From positions 5,671,001-5,735,000 of the forward strand of contig NC_059296.1 of assembly GCF_017591435.1 (NCBI RefSeq): DNA of 64,000 nt, given 5' to 3'. This document shows, piece after piece, positions 62,541 to 64,000 of this stretch; positions within the stretch are counted from its first letter, which is position 1, and each line of letters opens with the position of its first letter. This DNA is from Portunus trituberculatus (lineage: Eukaryota > Arthropoda > Malacostraca > Decapoda > Portunidae). Under the pieces are notes generated by a model. The model was not told where the DNA came from, did not search any database, and saw nothing but the letters and a program-made list of their open reading frames with translations. The translations under genes were made by a program, and so were the position numbers.

Positions 62541-62735
62541 CCTTGACGAATAGCGACATTAATCTATACGTACCTATCTCATCTGTACACTTAATACTCA
62601 AACCTATCTACCTACCCTTCTATATATATCTGCTTACCTTGACGAATAGCGGTATTAATCTACGTATCTATCTCACTTGTACACTCAATACTCACACCTA
62701 CTATATATACCTATCCTTCTATATCTATCTGTTTA
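62541..62735. repeat. 96-bp imperfect tandem duplication
   Basis: Units at 62541 and 62637 both begin CCTTGACGAATAGCG and continue through TATCTCA, TGTACAC and CCTTCTATAT blocks with indels. Confidence 0.85.
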
Positions 62736-62803
62736 CCTAAATACATACATTATCTACATCTAGTTTTGTATGTACCTATATTTATATACCTACCTACATA
62801 CTG

Positions 62804-62806
<3 letters not shown>

Positions 62807-62836
<30 letters not shown>
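62807..62836. repeat. (CA)n microsatellite
   Basis: About 30 bp of CA repeat. Confidence 0.9.
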
Positions 62837-62838
<2 letters not shown>

Positions 62839-63545
62839 CTTGTATGGTATAACAAAAGACCACGCCACGTCTGGACAGCATCACAAGCACAGCCTTCCAT
62901 ACGAAACATTGCCAGGAATATTAAGGACTGATGACACCTGCATTGCGTACGTTCTGGGAGAGAAAACGCTGCATAAAGCCACTCCTGCCATACAGATAAA
63001 CATTGCATGATTTGCAAAGTGGTACTACATCGTTCCTTCATGCCGAGCTCATTCCTTCTCCGTCCGTGCATCTGTTCTTTATTTTTGGATTTCCTGCCTT
63101 TTCGTCTTTATTATTCATTTACGCAAGTGTTCCTAAACGACTCTGACTTGGCGTCTCTGCTCCACGTTTAACGAGGTTTTGTGGTGGTCAGTGAGGTGAT
63201 TAAAGTGTTATCGTCATTATAGTAAAAGTTGATTAAGCAACAATTCTGCATCGCCAATGGGATAACAATAATTAACTACAAGAATATGTTTCACCCTAAT
63301 TGTTGTAAAAAAAAGTTTTCGACGTGTTTCTGTGCTTCTGGCGAGAGTTGGGCAAGTTTGAAAAAGACACATGAGAAGTTCCATAATCTCGTACCAAATG
63401 AATAACGGTAATGATTCTAAAAAGAGGATCCAGCATTTGAGAACACTACGGGCCGCTGTCTTTTCTCCTCTCTTTTTCCTGATTACATTTTTTGTGAAGC
63501 GTTGAGCTACTTGTATGAATCATTGCTAATCATTTTACTTACTTG
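62837..63545. other. intergenic DNA, nothing recognised
   Basis: No exon, RNA gene or repeat could be supported in this stretch. Confidence 0.4.
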
Positions 63546-63599
<54 letters not shown>

Positions 63600-63604
63600 T
63601 AATA

Positions 63605-63645
<41 letters not shown>

Positions 63646-63677
63646 TATTATTATTATTATTATAATATATTATTACA

Positions 63678-63725
<48 letters not shown>

Positions 63726-63762
63726 TATTATTATTATTGTTATGATAATAATAACAATAATG

Positions 63763-63809
<47 letters not shown>

Positions 63810-63829
63810 TATTATTATTATCGTTGTTA
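63546..63829. repeat. (AAT)n/(ATT)n self-complementary triplet repeat
   Basis: Alternating blocks of AAT and ATT triplets form at least three potential hairpins. Confidence 0.95.
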
Positions 63830-63901
63830 TTATTATCACCATTATCAATTTAACTTATACTTTTTAGTTTACTTGATATCTATCGATAAACGGGCATCCT
63901 G

Positions 63902-63950
63902 GCGCGAGCGCGCGCACGCGCACGCATACACGCACACGCACACACACACG

Positions 63951-64000
<50 letters not shown>
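63902..64000. repeat. CG/CA alternating purine-pyrimidine repeat
   Basis: GCGCGAGCGCGCGCACGCGC grades into a pure (CA)n tract that runs off the window. The alternating CG/CA pattern favours Z-DNA. Confidence 0.95.

Overview
This is animal nuclear DNA with spliced genes, GT-AG introns, very dense microsatellites ((TA)n, (GA)n, (CA)n, (TC)n), two degenerate LINEs, tRNA-derived SINEs and several small DNA transposons. The repeat style and gene content suggest an arthropod, most likely a decapod crustacean. The species cannot be fixed from the sequence alone. There are no operons, CRISPR arrays or prokaryotic features.

Two large genes dominate and converge. On the + strand (8.5-21.5 kb) 18 coding exons assemble with matching splice phases into a 1179-residue coiled-coil golgin that I recognise as GM130 (GOLGA2). 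On the - strand (58.25 down to 37.24 kb) 15 coding exons assemble, also phase-consistent, into 791 residues of an otopetrin proton channel. Only its N-terminal start is missing. It carries a histidine-rich loop between the predicted fifth and sixth membrane helices. I assembled both by eye from splice signals, frame continuity and family motifs.

Before GM130, on the - strand at 3.95-4.73 kb, two small exons join in phase into a complete 65-residue single-pass membrane protein with a very basic tail. It is too short and too split for ordinary ORF finding, and I do not recognise its family. The left edge (1-286) holds a decayed C2H2 zinc-finger array. Near 59.3 kb a - strand exon encodes a likely signal peptide followed by a cysteine-rich stretch.

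Transposable elements sit mainly in introns and between genes. A CR1/L2-like LINE and a tRNA(Val)-like SINE lie in a GM130 intron. Another LINE lies in the largest otopetrin intron. Both LINEs are in the sense orientation of the host gene. A 5'-truncated LINE C-terminus is at 33.8-34.25 kb. There is a 575-bp MITE flanked by TTAA at 23.6 kb, a 664-bp element with perfect 16-bp terminal inverted repeats at 51.2 kb, and smaller palindromic elements. The most unusual structure is an old inverted duplication of about 4.4 kb (26.3-30.8 kb) between the two convergent genes. Its arms align over most of their length, and a 46-bp minisatellite has expanded in only one arm.
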